Translations under genes and position numbers: made by a program
Shown here: positions 53,810 through 60,568 of the stretch, piece by piece
Layout: each line of letters begins with the position of its first letter
Position numbering within the stretch: position 1 is the stretch's first letter
The notes under the pieces: model-generated
Told to the model about the DNA's origin: nothing
Database searches by the model: none
Seen by the model: only the letters and a program-made list of their open reading frames with translations
Origin: Planctomycetota bacterium
GTDB taxonomy: Bacteria; Planctomycetota; SZUA-567
Direction of reading: 5' to 3'
DNA length: 60,568 bases
Assembly (NCBI GenBank): GCA_031261425.1
Contig: JAISJR010000099.1
Coordinates: 1 to 60,568, forward strand

Positions 53810-54307
53810 TTACCGGCGGGTATTCATAATGCGGCGTTTGTGCAAGTCGAAGTCGCGTTTTTTCAGGGTTTCGCGTTTGTCGTATTCGGCTTTGCCTTGG
53901 GCGAGCGCGATTTCCAATTTCGCCAAACCGTGTTTGAAATAAATTTTCGTCGGCACGATGGTGAATCCTTTTTCGTCCTCGGCGCGGGCGAATTTGCGGA
54001 TTTCGCGTTTGTGGGCAAGCAAATTGCGCGGCGCGAGCGGGACGTGATTGAGCCGGTTCGCCATCGGATATTCGGAAATGTTTAAGCCGAGAACTTGCAG
54101 TTTGCCGTTCTGCGTCCGCACGTAACTGTCGCTGAAATTCGCCTTGCCCGCGCGCAAACTTTTCACTTCGCTCCCGCACAGCACGATACCGCACTCCAAC
54201 TTTTCCGTCAGGAAATAGTCGTGCGCCGCGCGTTTGTTGAACGCGATAATTTTGATGCCGTCGTTGTCGGAGCGATGCTTGCTCATTGGTTTGCGTAGCG
54301 GTTCCAT
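53810..54307 (-). CDS. smpB: SsrA-binding protein SmpB
   Basis: 165 residues from 54307; an internal ATG at 54286 (158 residues) is equally possible as neither has a strong ribosome site. Binds tmRNA and brings it to stalled ribosomes. Motifs: IIAFNKRAAHDYFLTEKLECG, LCGSEVKSLRAGKANFSDSY, LLLHKREI-like NLLAHKREI, and the C-terminal basic tail ending KKRDFDLHKRRIMNTRR. The tmRNA gene was not found in this window. Confidence 0.95.
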   Translation of the reverse strand: MEPLRKPMSKHRSDNDGIKIIAFNKRAAHDYFLTEKLECGIVLCGSEVKSLRAGKANFSDSYVRTQNGKLQVLGLNISEYPMANRLNHVPLAPRNLLAHKREIRKFARAEDEKGFTIVPTKIYFKHGLAKLEIALAQGKAEYDKRETLKKRDFDLHKRRIMNTRR

Positions 54308-54317
54308 CAGTCAAAAA

Positions 54318-54619
54318 AGAACTTATCCACGAATTTTCACGAATTAGACGAATTACACGAATTTTTGTCCGTTTTTCGGCTCTTTAACTTCGTGTAATTA
54401 GTGTAATTCGTGGATAAAAATCTCTCTCTTTTACTCGTAAAAATTCGCGTATTTTTGTTGACTGCGTAAGTCGAGTTAATCATTTCGTTTTCTCTCTGTG
54501 GAACTCTGTGCCTCTGTGAGAAATCTCTTGCTCTTAATTTGGAAAGCACACTAACCATCGCTTCGCTCGATTTCGTAAAAATTGGTTTAATTCGTGAAAA
54601 TTCGTGGACTAATATCTTT
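54318..54619. repeat. Cassette C with a CTCTGTGG insertion
   Basis: ACTTATCCACGAATTTTCACG start, C arms, then TTCTCTCTGTGGAACTCTGTG with ATCTCTTGCTCTT, then AACCATCGCTTCGCTCGATTT and TTCGTGAAAATTCGTGGACT. Its orientation is opposite to the copy at 34682. No gene in the 366-base gap. Confidence 0.85.
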
Positions 54620-54673
54620 CTCTTGTAACCACCAACAGGATTATGAGATTGCCGTTGCAACTTGCAATCTTGC

Positions 54674-56368
54674 CTATTCGTCGCGATTGATATACGCGAA
54701 ATTCGCCGCGCGGTCGGCGTCATAAACGTCGTAACCGATTTTCATCGGCGCGGCAAATTCTTTGGCGCGGTCGCGGGCTAATTTTTCGGCGCGAAATTTT
54801 TTCGCGGTTTCATAATTCGTAATCGGTGATTGTCGCTTCACCCACGCCAATTCGTCGCCGGCAAAGCCGTGATAAATTTCGTCGATGGCGGCGGTCATCG
54901 CCGCGTAATCCGCCAATTCGTCGCGCCGAAAACGCTCCAACCATTGCGCGATTTTCCGGCGCGGCGCGATAACGCCGCCAAGGTCCAACCAGTCGTCCGG
55001 CGCGTTTTTATCCGGCGCGTCCCGCGTCGCGGCGTTTTGGGCGAGCGTGGCGCCGAGATAAAAATCCAACGCCATTTGATAATTCCGCCGCGCCGTTTCC
55101 ACATAAGCCGCCGGAATTTTACCCGCCGATGAATTAAGCGCCGCCGGATTTTGTAAGCGGTCAAGCGCGGTCTGGATTTTCCCCGCGGTCAGCGGCGTCC
55201 AAATTTCACTGTGAAAAAGTTGGCGCGTTTTATCGCGCCGCCGGTCGCGGTCGCGCCATTTTTGGTTGTCGCGCTCAATGCCGACCGAAAACAAATTCGC
55301 GCCCGGCAGTAAAACGCTTTGCCCGTTTTCTTCGACCAACAATGAAAAGGGAAAATCCGCCGTGTCGAGCGGCGCGTAATGTTTGCCGACGACCGTGGTG
55401 AACATTCCGATTCGCGCCGGCAATAAAATGTAAGCGTTGGAGCCGAATTTCACGCCGCGCTCGCAAACGCCGTAATGCCGCGCGCCGAGTTTGTAGCGGT
55501 GATTGGAAAAATTGGCGCCGCTACCGGCGTTGCCGAAAGACCACGCGGCGGCGATGAGCAACGACGGCTGATGATGCGACACCGCGAACGGCGCGGCGAA
55601 CAACGCCGAACTCTCGCCGCGTTGAAAATCGCAGTTGGCGAAAAACAGCGAATTGTCGGCGTGAAAACCGTGGTCTAAAATCGCGCCGTCGGCGACGAAA
55701 CATTTTTCCACTTGGCAACCGTCGCCGACGTAGCCGCCCGCCGCGACGACGGAACGGCTAATTATCGCGCCCGCGCCGACCGCGCCGTTAATCGTGCTGT
55801 TCTGGATTTTCGTCGCGCCGATAATTTGCGCGCCGGCGCCGGCGGCAACGTTCGTCAGCAGTCCGCCGACGATTTGCGCGTTCGCGCCGATGACGCCGGC
55901 GGCGGATTTTTTCGCGGCGGCGGTCGTCCGCCGCCAGCGGGCGCGCGAAGCGTCGTCATAACTCGCGAAACATTCGAGCCACACGAGCGGCGCGATAAGT
56001 TCCTCGTGCAAAATAATTTCGTAGCCGCCGGTTTCGCGCAACACGGTCGCGACTTCGCCGCCGCCGTTTTTGCCGTTATGCGCCAACTGCGCGCCGCCGC
56101 TGATTTTGGCGTTTTCGCCGACGGCGTAATTTTCGAGGTAGCAGTCGCGAAGCCGCGCGTTGTCGGCGACGCGACAATTAGTCAGCGTCGCGTTTTCGAT
56201 GCCGCTCTCCGGCGAATGAAACGCGCCGATTTCGTTGTCGCCGTGAAACGCCGCGTTGAAAATTCGCGCCGGTGAAAAATCCGCCGCGACGCGCGCGCGC
56301 GACCAGTCGGCGGCGCGGCAGTGATGGGCTTCGAGCGCGTGAATTTCGGCGGCGGTGAGAGGGCGCAT
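54674..56368 (-). CDS. DUF4954-family left-handed beta-helix protein
   Basis: 564 residues. The first 290 residues consist of hexapeptide-like turns typical of left-handed beta helices (NATLTNCRVADNARLRDCYL, AVGENAKISGGAQL, AAGAGAQIIGATKIQNSTI), followed by the family's conserved GARHYGVCERGVKFGSNAYILLPARIGMFTTVVGKHY and a helical C-terminus. Matches DUF4954, known mainly from Bacteroidota, spirochaetes and PVC-type bacteria. It may be a sugar-nucleotide or acyl-transferase relative; function unknown. Confidence 0.82.
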   Translation of the reverse strand: MRPLTAAEIHALEAHHCRAADWSRARVAADFSPARIFNAAFHGDNEIGAFHSPESGIENATLTNCRVADNARLRDCYLENYAVGENAKISGGAQLAHNGKNGGGEVATVLRETGGYEIILHEELIAPLVWLECFASYDDASRARWRRTTAAAKKSAAGVIGANAQIVGGLLTNVAAGAGAQIIGATKIQNSTINGAVGAGAIISRSVVAAGGYVGDGCQVEKCFVADGAILDHGFHADNSLFFANCDFQRGESSALFAAPFAVSHHQPSLLIAAAWSFGNAGSGANFSNHRYKLGARHYGVCERGVKFGSNAYILLPARIGMFTTVVGKHYAPLDTADFPFSLLVEENGQSVLLPGANLFSVGIERDNQKWRDRDRRRDKTRQLFHSEIWTPLTAGKIQTALDRLQNPAALNSSAGKIPAAYVETARRNYQMALDFYLGATLAQNAATRDAPDKNAPDDWLDLGGVIAPRRKIAQWLERFRRDELADYAAMTAAIDEIYHGFAGDELAWVKRQSPITNYETAKKFRAEKLARDRAKEFAAPMKIGYDVYDADRAANFAYINRDE

Positions 56369-56376
56369 AAGAGAGG

Positions 56377-56490
56377 TCGTGGGCAGTGGACAGTGAGCAG
56401 TGGATAGTGGACAGTGGGCAGTGAGCGCTCGCGAATTTGAAAATCAAACTTCATAACTGTCCACTGCTCACTGTTCACTGACCACTCTAT
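56377..56490. repeat. GGGCAGT heptamer inverted repeat
   Basis: GTGGGCAGTGGACAGTGAGC units, a core GCGCTCGCGAATTTGAAAATC, AACTTCATAA, then CTGTCCACTGCTCACTG units. The core is shared with the AATTAAC-type repeats, so different array families can surround one core. Confidence 0.9.
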
Positions 56491-56577
56491 CATATCGCCG
56501 CTCGAAAATTAGCCAACGCCGGCTATAAGTTCGCCGCCGTTTTTTAATTCTTAATTGGTTCGTAACGGGAGATGCAG

Positions 56578-58098
56578 ATGAAAAACATAATTACCGCGAT
56601 TGATGTCGGCTCGACTTCGATGCGGATGCGCGTGGTGGATTTTTCGCCGAACGGCAAAGGGAAAATCGTCGAAGAGTTGGTTTATCCGGTCGCGACCGGA
56701 CGCGACACTTTCGCCGACCGCAAAATTTCCGCCAAGACGTTGCGGGCGCTGTGCGGCGGCTTGCGCCAATTCGCCGAAATCAGTCGCGAATATCGGGCGG
56801 AAAACATCCGCGCCGTCGCCACCAGCGCTTTGCGCGAAGCCGAAAACAAAGACATCGTCATCGACCGCATCTGGCACGAAAGCGGCGTCCGCCTCGACGT
56901 GCTCGACAACATCGAAGAAGGACGCCTCATCTGCCAACCGCTCCTGCCGTTTTTGCGCCAAAATTTGGCGAAGAGCAAGAAGCCGGTTTTATTTATGGAA
57001 CTCGGCGGCGGCGGCACGGTGTCGATGTTGTTGCGGCAGGAAAAAATTTTGCGCGCCAACTATCGCCGCCTCGGCACGACCCGCTTTTCGCTGTTGCACG
57101 GCTTCGCCGACAACGACCAGTTCGGCGAAAATTTAGTGCGCAACGCGGTCAATTCTTTGCTGGCGCAATTCGAGGAATTTCCGATTGGCGAGTGCGTTCT
57201 GCTCAACCAGCCGTTGCGGAAACTCGTCGCCCGCGCCAACGAAAAAGCCGCGATTCCGGGCGGCTACGTGTTGACCGCCGCCGAACTCCGCCGCCGGCTC
57301 GACCTGTTCAACGGCAATCCCGAAACGGCGGCGGACGCCGTTGCCGCCGACGAAGCCGCGACGCTGTTGCCGACGCTGATGATTGTCAATTACCTCTGCA
57401 AAAAATTGAAGTTGGCGAAGTGCTACCTCATCGGCGCGGATTTGTTGGACGCGGTGCAAAGCGATATGTATTCGACCTCGCGCGGCAAAAATCCGGTGCA
57501 GGAATTCAGCGCCCAGAGTTTGCTCTCGGCGCGCGGCGTCGGCGAAAAATACAACTACGACGAAAAACACGCGCTCACGGTGGCGACGTTGGCGACGCAA
57601 CTCTTTGACGAACTCGCGGCGTATTTGGACTTGACCGAGCGCGACCGCTTGTTGCTCGAAGCGGCGGCGACCCTGCACGATGTCGGCTCGTATATCAGCG
57701 ACGAGGCGCACCACAAACATTCGTTCTACATTATTCAGTGGTCGGAAATTTTGGGCGTGAACCGCGCCGAGCGCGGCTTGATTGCGATGATTGCCCGCTA
57801 TCACCGCAAAGCCGCGCCGCTGTCGTCGCACGAGGATTATATGAAATTGAATCTCGCCGACCGGTTGCGGGTGACGAAAATGGCGGCGTTGTTGCGGCTG
57901 GCGGACGCCCTCGACCACGCGCATTTGCAGAACATCAAAAAAGTCGGCGTGAAAATTCAGGACGATTTGTTGTTGGCGACGGCGCGAAGCCGCGGCGACA
58001 GCACGATTGAACAACAGGCGTTCAAAGACAAGAGCGCGCTGTTCACCGCCGTTACCGGTCTGCGCGCGGAATTGCGCGTCAAAACGGGAGTGGAGTAA
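56578..58098 (+). CDS. Ppx/GppA-family phosphatase with C-terminal HD domain
   Basis: 506 residues. The ATG at 56578 is spaced 6 bases from GGGAG; 56572 is too close. N-terminal ASKHA-fold: AIDVGSTSMRMRVV, AVATSALREAENK, ELGGGGTVSML and GTTRFS. Cleaves polyphosphate ends or pppGpp. C-terminal HD domain: TLHDVGSYISDEAHHKHSFYII, ADRLRVTKMAALLRLADALDHAH. Together they could couple polyphosphate or (p)ppGpp turnover with another phosphohydrolase reaction. Confidence 0.88.
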   Translation: MKNIITAIDVGSTSMRMRVVDFSPNGKGKIVEELVYPVATGRDTFADRKISAKTLRALCGGLRQFAEISREYRAENIRAVATSALREAENKDIVIDRIWHESGVRLDVLDNIEEGRLICQPLLPFLRQNLAKSKKPVLFMELGGGGTVSMLLRQEKILRANYRRLGTTRFSLLHGFADNDQFGENLVRNAVNSLLAQFEEFPIGECVLLNQPLRKLVARANEKAAIPGGYVLTAAELRRRLDLFNGNPETAADAVAADEAATLLPTLMIVNYLCKKLKLAKCYLIGADLLDAVQSDMYSTSRGKNPVQEFSAQSLLSARGVGEKYNYDEKHALTVATLATQLFDELAAYLDLTERDRLLLEAAATLHDVGSYISDEAHHKHSFYIIQWSEILGVNRAERGLIAMIARYHRKAAPLSSHEDYMKLNLADRLRVTKMAALLRLADALDHAHLQNIKKVGVKIQDDLLLATARSRGDSTIEQQAFKDKSALFTAVTGLRAELRVKTGVE

Positions 58099-58139
58099 AA
58101 AAGCGGTTAAGGTTTGGCGGCGGCGGTGGGCGGTGTTTT

Positions 58140-58215
58140 TTTAAGAGTTTTAAGGGGTTTAAGAATCTTAAGATGCTTAAAATCCTTAAACCCCTTAAAA
58201 TTCTTATTTTTCTTA
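58140..58215. repeat. CTTAAA-type 9-bp array
   Basis: About seven units NNNCTTAAA/G (AATCTTAAG, ATGCTTAAA, ATCCTTAAA, CCCCTTAAA, ATTCTTATT, TTTCTTAAA). Same family as 1171-1233. Confidence 0.85.
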
Positions 58216-58226
58216 AAACTTCTCCT

Positions 58227-60170
58227 TCACTCCCACTTCACATAAAAATTTTCTTCCTCGCCGGCGCGACGGATTTTTAGCGTAACGATGCGCCCGCGCG
58301 GCTGACGCGCGAAATAATCGGCGATTTCTTTCCACGAGCGCAAGCCCAAATTATCGACCGTCAACAACACGTCGCCCGCTTGCAAACCGGCAATCGCCGC
58401 CGGCGAATTCGGGCGCACGGCGGCGATTGCCACTTGCGGCGCAAAGGCGTTGACCGGCGTAACGCCGAGCGTATTGGTCGCCGTCAGCGGCACCTCCGCG
58501 CCGTTTATCAACGCCGGCAACGCCGCGGCAATCGCCGCCGCCGCGGTCGCCAAACCGACGCCGCTGTTCGGCGCGTTGTGATAATCGGCGAGCGACGGCG
58601 ACGCCCCGTCAAACGGAATAATTTTGCCCATCAACGGCGCCGGATTGAGCGGAGAACCCGCCAAACCCAAAAATCTGCCCGCCGCCGAAACGACAATTCC
58701 GCCGGCGTTGCCGTAATTCAGCGGCGCGTCAAATTGAAAAAAATTCCCGTTTTCCCGCGCCGCGGCGCTGACGATGCCGGTGTTTAGCGTCAAGTCCGCG
58801 TTGCCGGAAACGCCTGATATGCCAAGCAACGCCACCGCCTCGCCCGCTACCGGCGGCGCGGCGGTGACGGACAAATCCAAATAAGACAATTCCGCCGGCA
58901 GAGTTTCCGGCGCAATCCGCAACAGCGCCAAACCCAGCGGCAAATTGAAACCGATGATTTCCGCCGGCATCCGTCGCCCGTCGGCGGTAGTCGCGAAAAT
59001 TTCGCGCACCGGATTGTCGGTCAAAAAAGTCGCCCCGCCCGTCGCGGCGGACGCGACCGCGTCAAGTCCGACATACACGCGGTCGTTCGCCTGCACGTTA
59101 AACACGCCGGTTAAAATGTGTCCCCGCGGGCTGACGATGACGCCGCTGACGGCGCCGTCGGGACGCCTAATCATTTGATTGGCGGCGATTAAACCGTCGG
59201 CGGCGAAAAAATCCGCCGTGGCGCGCCGCCGCTGTTCGTCGTCGAAATTTTGCCAATTCGCCGCCAAATCCGCCCAATTTTCGCGCGGCAGTTTTTCCGC
59301 CGGATACCGGCGGATAACCTCCAACGCGACGAGCGCCGGACGATAAAGCGCCGGCAGGCGGGAATAAGGCGTCGGCGCGAGCGTCTTCGCCGCTTCGCTG
59401 GCGTCTTTTAATGCATCGGCGATGCTCGCGTCTGCGATGCTCGCATCGGCGATGCCCGCGTTCGCGAACGCCGTCCATTCAAGAATTTCGGCGCTCGGCA
59501 CGGCGACGCCTTGCCAGCGATTTAGCGAGAATCCACGGGAAATAATGCCGATGACGTCGCCGTTGCCGTCAACCAACGGACCGCCGTCCTGCCCCGAATT
59601 TGCCGCCGCGTCGGTTTCGATAACTTCGCCGTGATAGGAACTTTGCGGGTCGGCGTTGTTCAGCCGGTAAATGCCGCTGACGACGCCGGCGCTGAACGAC
59701 GCGCCGTCGCCGAGTTTCAACATATTGCCGGCGTTGCCCGCCGTGTAGGCGGTTTCGCCGATTGCCGGTCGGTCGCGGCGCAGACGCAAAAACGGCAAGT
59801 CGCGCAACGACGGGTCGCGCAACGACGGGTCGTGCAACGACGGGTCGCGCAATTCGACTTTGAGGAGCGCGATTTCGAGTTCGGCGTTCGCGGCGATTAG
59901 ACGGGCGGGGGCGTGGCGATGGTCGGCGAAATAAATCTCGACGGTCGCGGCGTTTTCCGGCGCGGCGGTGGTCGCGGTTAAAATATAGCCGTCGGGCGAG
60001 ACGATGACGCCGCTCCCGTAGTATTTGTCCGCGTCGCCGACGGCGCTATACACGCCCACCGTCGCGGCGACCACGCGCGGCGCGATTATTGTCGCGTCGT
60101 CCGTGTCGTCCGCCGCGCGCGCCGGTAACGCGCCGAATAAAATCGCCAGAAATAGTTTGATGACGCGCAT
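58227..60170 (-). CDS. Double HtrA-like pseudoprotease with PDZ
   Basis: 647 residues. Signal peptide (about 1-20). Two trypsin-like domains in tandem, then a PDZ (about 570-645; NSPAAIAGLQAGDVLLTVDNLG). In domain 1 the His motif reads YILTATTAAPENA, the Asp motif ELEIALLKV, and the Ser motif NSGQDGGPLVDGNG. In domain 2 they read HILTGVFNV, FNLPLGLALLRI and NYGNAGGIVV. So His, Asp and Ser are lost in both. A periplasmic binding or scaffold role is inferred. In-frame 15-bp repeats encode RDPSLRDPSLHDPSL and ADASI-like units. Compare the active HtrA at 50462. Confidence 0.8.
   Translation of the reverse strand: MRVIKLFLAILFGALPARAADDTDDATIIAPRVVAATVGVYSAVGDADKYYGSGVIVSPDGYILTATTAAPENAATVEIYFADHRHAPARLIAANAELEIALLKVELRDPSLHDPSLRDPSLRDLPFLRLRRDRPAIGETAYTAGNAGNMLKLGDGASFSAGVVSGIYRLNNADPQSSYHGEVIETDAAANSGQDGGPLVDGNGDVIGIISRGFSLNRWQGVAVPSAEILEWTAFANAGIADASIADASIADALKDASEAAKTLAPTPYSRLPALYRPALVALEVIRRYPAEKLPRENWADLAANWQNFDDEQRRRATADFFAADGLIAANQMIRRPDGAVSGVIVSPRGHILTGVFNVQANDRVYVGLDAVASAATGGATFLTDNPVREIFATTADGRRMPAEIIGFNLPLGLALLRIAPETLPAELSYLDLSVTAAPPVAGEAVALLGISGVSGNADLTLNTGIVSAAARENGNFFQFDAPLNYGNAGGIVVSAAGRFLGLAGSPLNPAPLMGKIIPFDGASPSLADYHNAPNSGVGLATAAAAIAAALPALINGAEVPLTATNTLGVTPVNAFAPQVAIAAVRPNSPAAIAGLQAGDVLLTVDNLGLRSWKEIADYFARQPRGRIVTLKIRRAGEEENFYVKWE
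59413..59457. repeat. In-frame 15-bp tandem repeat (three units)
   Basis: GCATCGGCGATGCTC-type units, each with a GCATC-GGC-GATGC palindrome, coding for ADASI pentapeptides. Confidence 0.85.
59801..59845. repeat. In-frame 15-bp tandem repeat (three units)
   Basis: CGCGCAACGACGGGT three times (one base change), coding for RDPSL/HDPSL pentapeptides in the first protease-like domain. The unit junction forms CGAC-GG-GTCG. Confidence 0.9.
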
Positions 60171-60330
60171 TTTTTTTAGAGTTGAGAGTTAAGAGTTGAG
60201 AGTTTAGAGATTAAAGTTGAGAGTTGAAAGTTAAAAGTTGAAAGAGGGATTAAGGGCGAAACGACCGCCCTATTTTCTAACCCCTAAATCCCTGCACTTT
60301 CTCAACTCTAAACTTTCAACTTTCAACTCT
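60168..60330. repeat. AGAGTTG heptamer inverted repeat
   Basis: AGAGTTG/AAAGTTG units, core GGGATTAAGGGCGAAACGAC and CCGCCCT with AACCCCTAAATCCCTGC, then CTCAACT/TTTCAACT units. Same core plan as 7141-7283. Confidence 0.85.
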
Positions 60331-60483
60331 AAAAAGGCGCGGTAATTGAACCGCGCCGCCGTCTGCATAAACTCAAGCCGTTGCGAATTGAAAATCACAA
60401 ACTCATGATTTTTTTAATTCTTAATTTGACTTGTTTAACACATCCTCTAAGAACCTATCCGAATATCGAACTAATCGGCTGTT

Positions 60484-60562
60484 TGCCCCGTTAGGGGCAA
60501 TCTGTCGGTAGAAACGCCGCCGCCATAAAGTCGCGTCCCGTTAGGGACGCAATGTCGGTTTA
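60484..60562. repeat. Two copies of a GTTAGGG hairpin element
   Basis: TGCCCC-GTTA-GGGGCA followed by ATCTGTCGGTAGAAAC (60484-60515), and GCGTCCC-GTTA-GGGACGC followed by AATGTCGGTTTA (60533-60562). The stems differ by base-pair-preserving changes; the tail is conserved. The remainder of the gene-free 60331-60568 stretch holds nothing else I recognise. Confidence 0.8.
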
Positions 60563-60568
60563 ATTATC

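Noticed and set aside
60484-60562. Start of a CRISPR array
   Set aside because: Only two units are seen, stems differ in sequence, the gap is 17 bases after the conserved tail, and no cas gene is present.

Overview
This window comes from a flagellated, diderm (Gram-negative) bacterium with GC-rich genes and AT-rich, repeat-filled intergenic DNA. Evidence for two membranes and motility is HldD (heptose for lipopolysaccharide), a lipoprotein, HtrA-like periplasmic proteins, a methyl-accepting chemotaxis protein and a giant FlgL. The DUF4954 left-handed beta-helix protein, the DapL-type aminotransferase and the enlarged FlgL make me think of the PVC/Planctomycetota or a neighbouring phylum. That placement is inference; there is no rRNA to test it. 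I count 47 protein genes (one partial) and one tRNA, tRNA-Ile(CAT).

Layout. 1-8.0 kb: the 5' part of a chemotaxis receptor (minus) behind a strongly structured, probably transcribed leader, then RhuM, a GH13 enzyme, a single-domain ChrA, a cysteine-rich protein, PlsC and a lipoprotein. 8.0-17.4 kb: the 1560-residue FlgL, a large TPR/DUF3857 protein and a small membrane protein. 17.9-23.1 kb: a 2-hydroxyacyl-CoA-dehydratase-like Fe-S protein and a double hybrid histidine kinase. 23.1-28.4 kb: an accessory stretch with a divergent XRE regulator and zinc-ribbon pair, unknown small genes, AroQ, a HEPN-MNT pair, GlyA, tRNA-Ile and a YoeB-type toxin-antitoxin pair. 28.8-40.4 kb: housekeeping genes (WecA/MraY-type transferase, DnaN, GH57-like, YkgJ-like, Psd-PssA, HldD, HIT, PrmC). 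40.5-42.4 kb: a methyltransferase plus a PD-(D/E)XK-like endonuclease, probably a type II restriction-modification pair. 42.6-60.2 kb: DapL-like, MetN, BipA, a secreted protein, FumC, a miniature FliF/YscJ-like protein, HtrA, an ABC exporter, SmpB, DUF4954, Ppx/GppA-HD and a double pseudoprotease.

The most striking property is the intergenic DNA. Nearly every gap holds short tandem repeats of period 7 (AATTAAC, AGAGTTG, GGGCAGT and GGGAAAA families), period 8 (CTCTGTGG) or period 9 (ACACGAATT, NNNCTTAAA), arranged as opposing arms of large inverted repeats. Longer palindromic cassettes (called A, B and C here) sit inside these arms, and sometimes inside each other. The arrays reach the start codons of some genes, supply the stop codons of many others, and related small palindromes and arrays occur in frame inside RhuM, DnaN, the DUF3857 protein and the pseudoprotease.

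Functionally the genes cover envelope phospholipid and LPS synthesis (plsC, psd-pssA, hldD, wecA-like), translation quality control (prmC, smpB, bipA), central metabolism (glyA, fumC, aroQ, dapL-like), motility and signalling, and small defence or addiction modules (restriction-modification, HEPN-MNT, YoeB-YefM).
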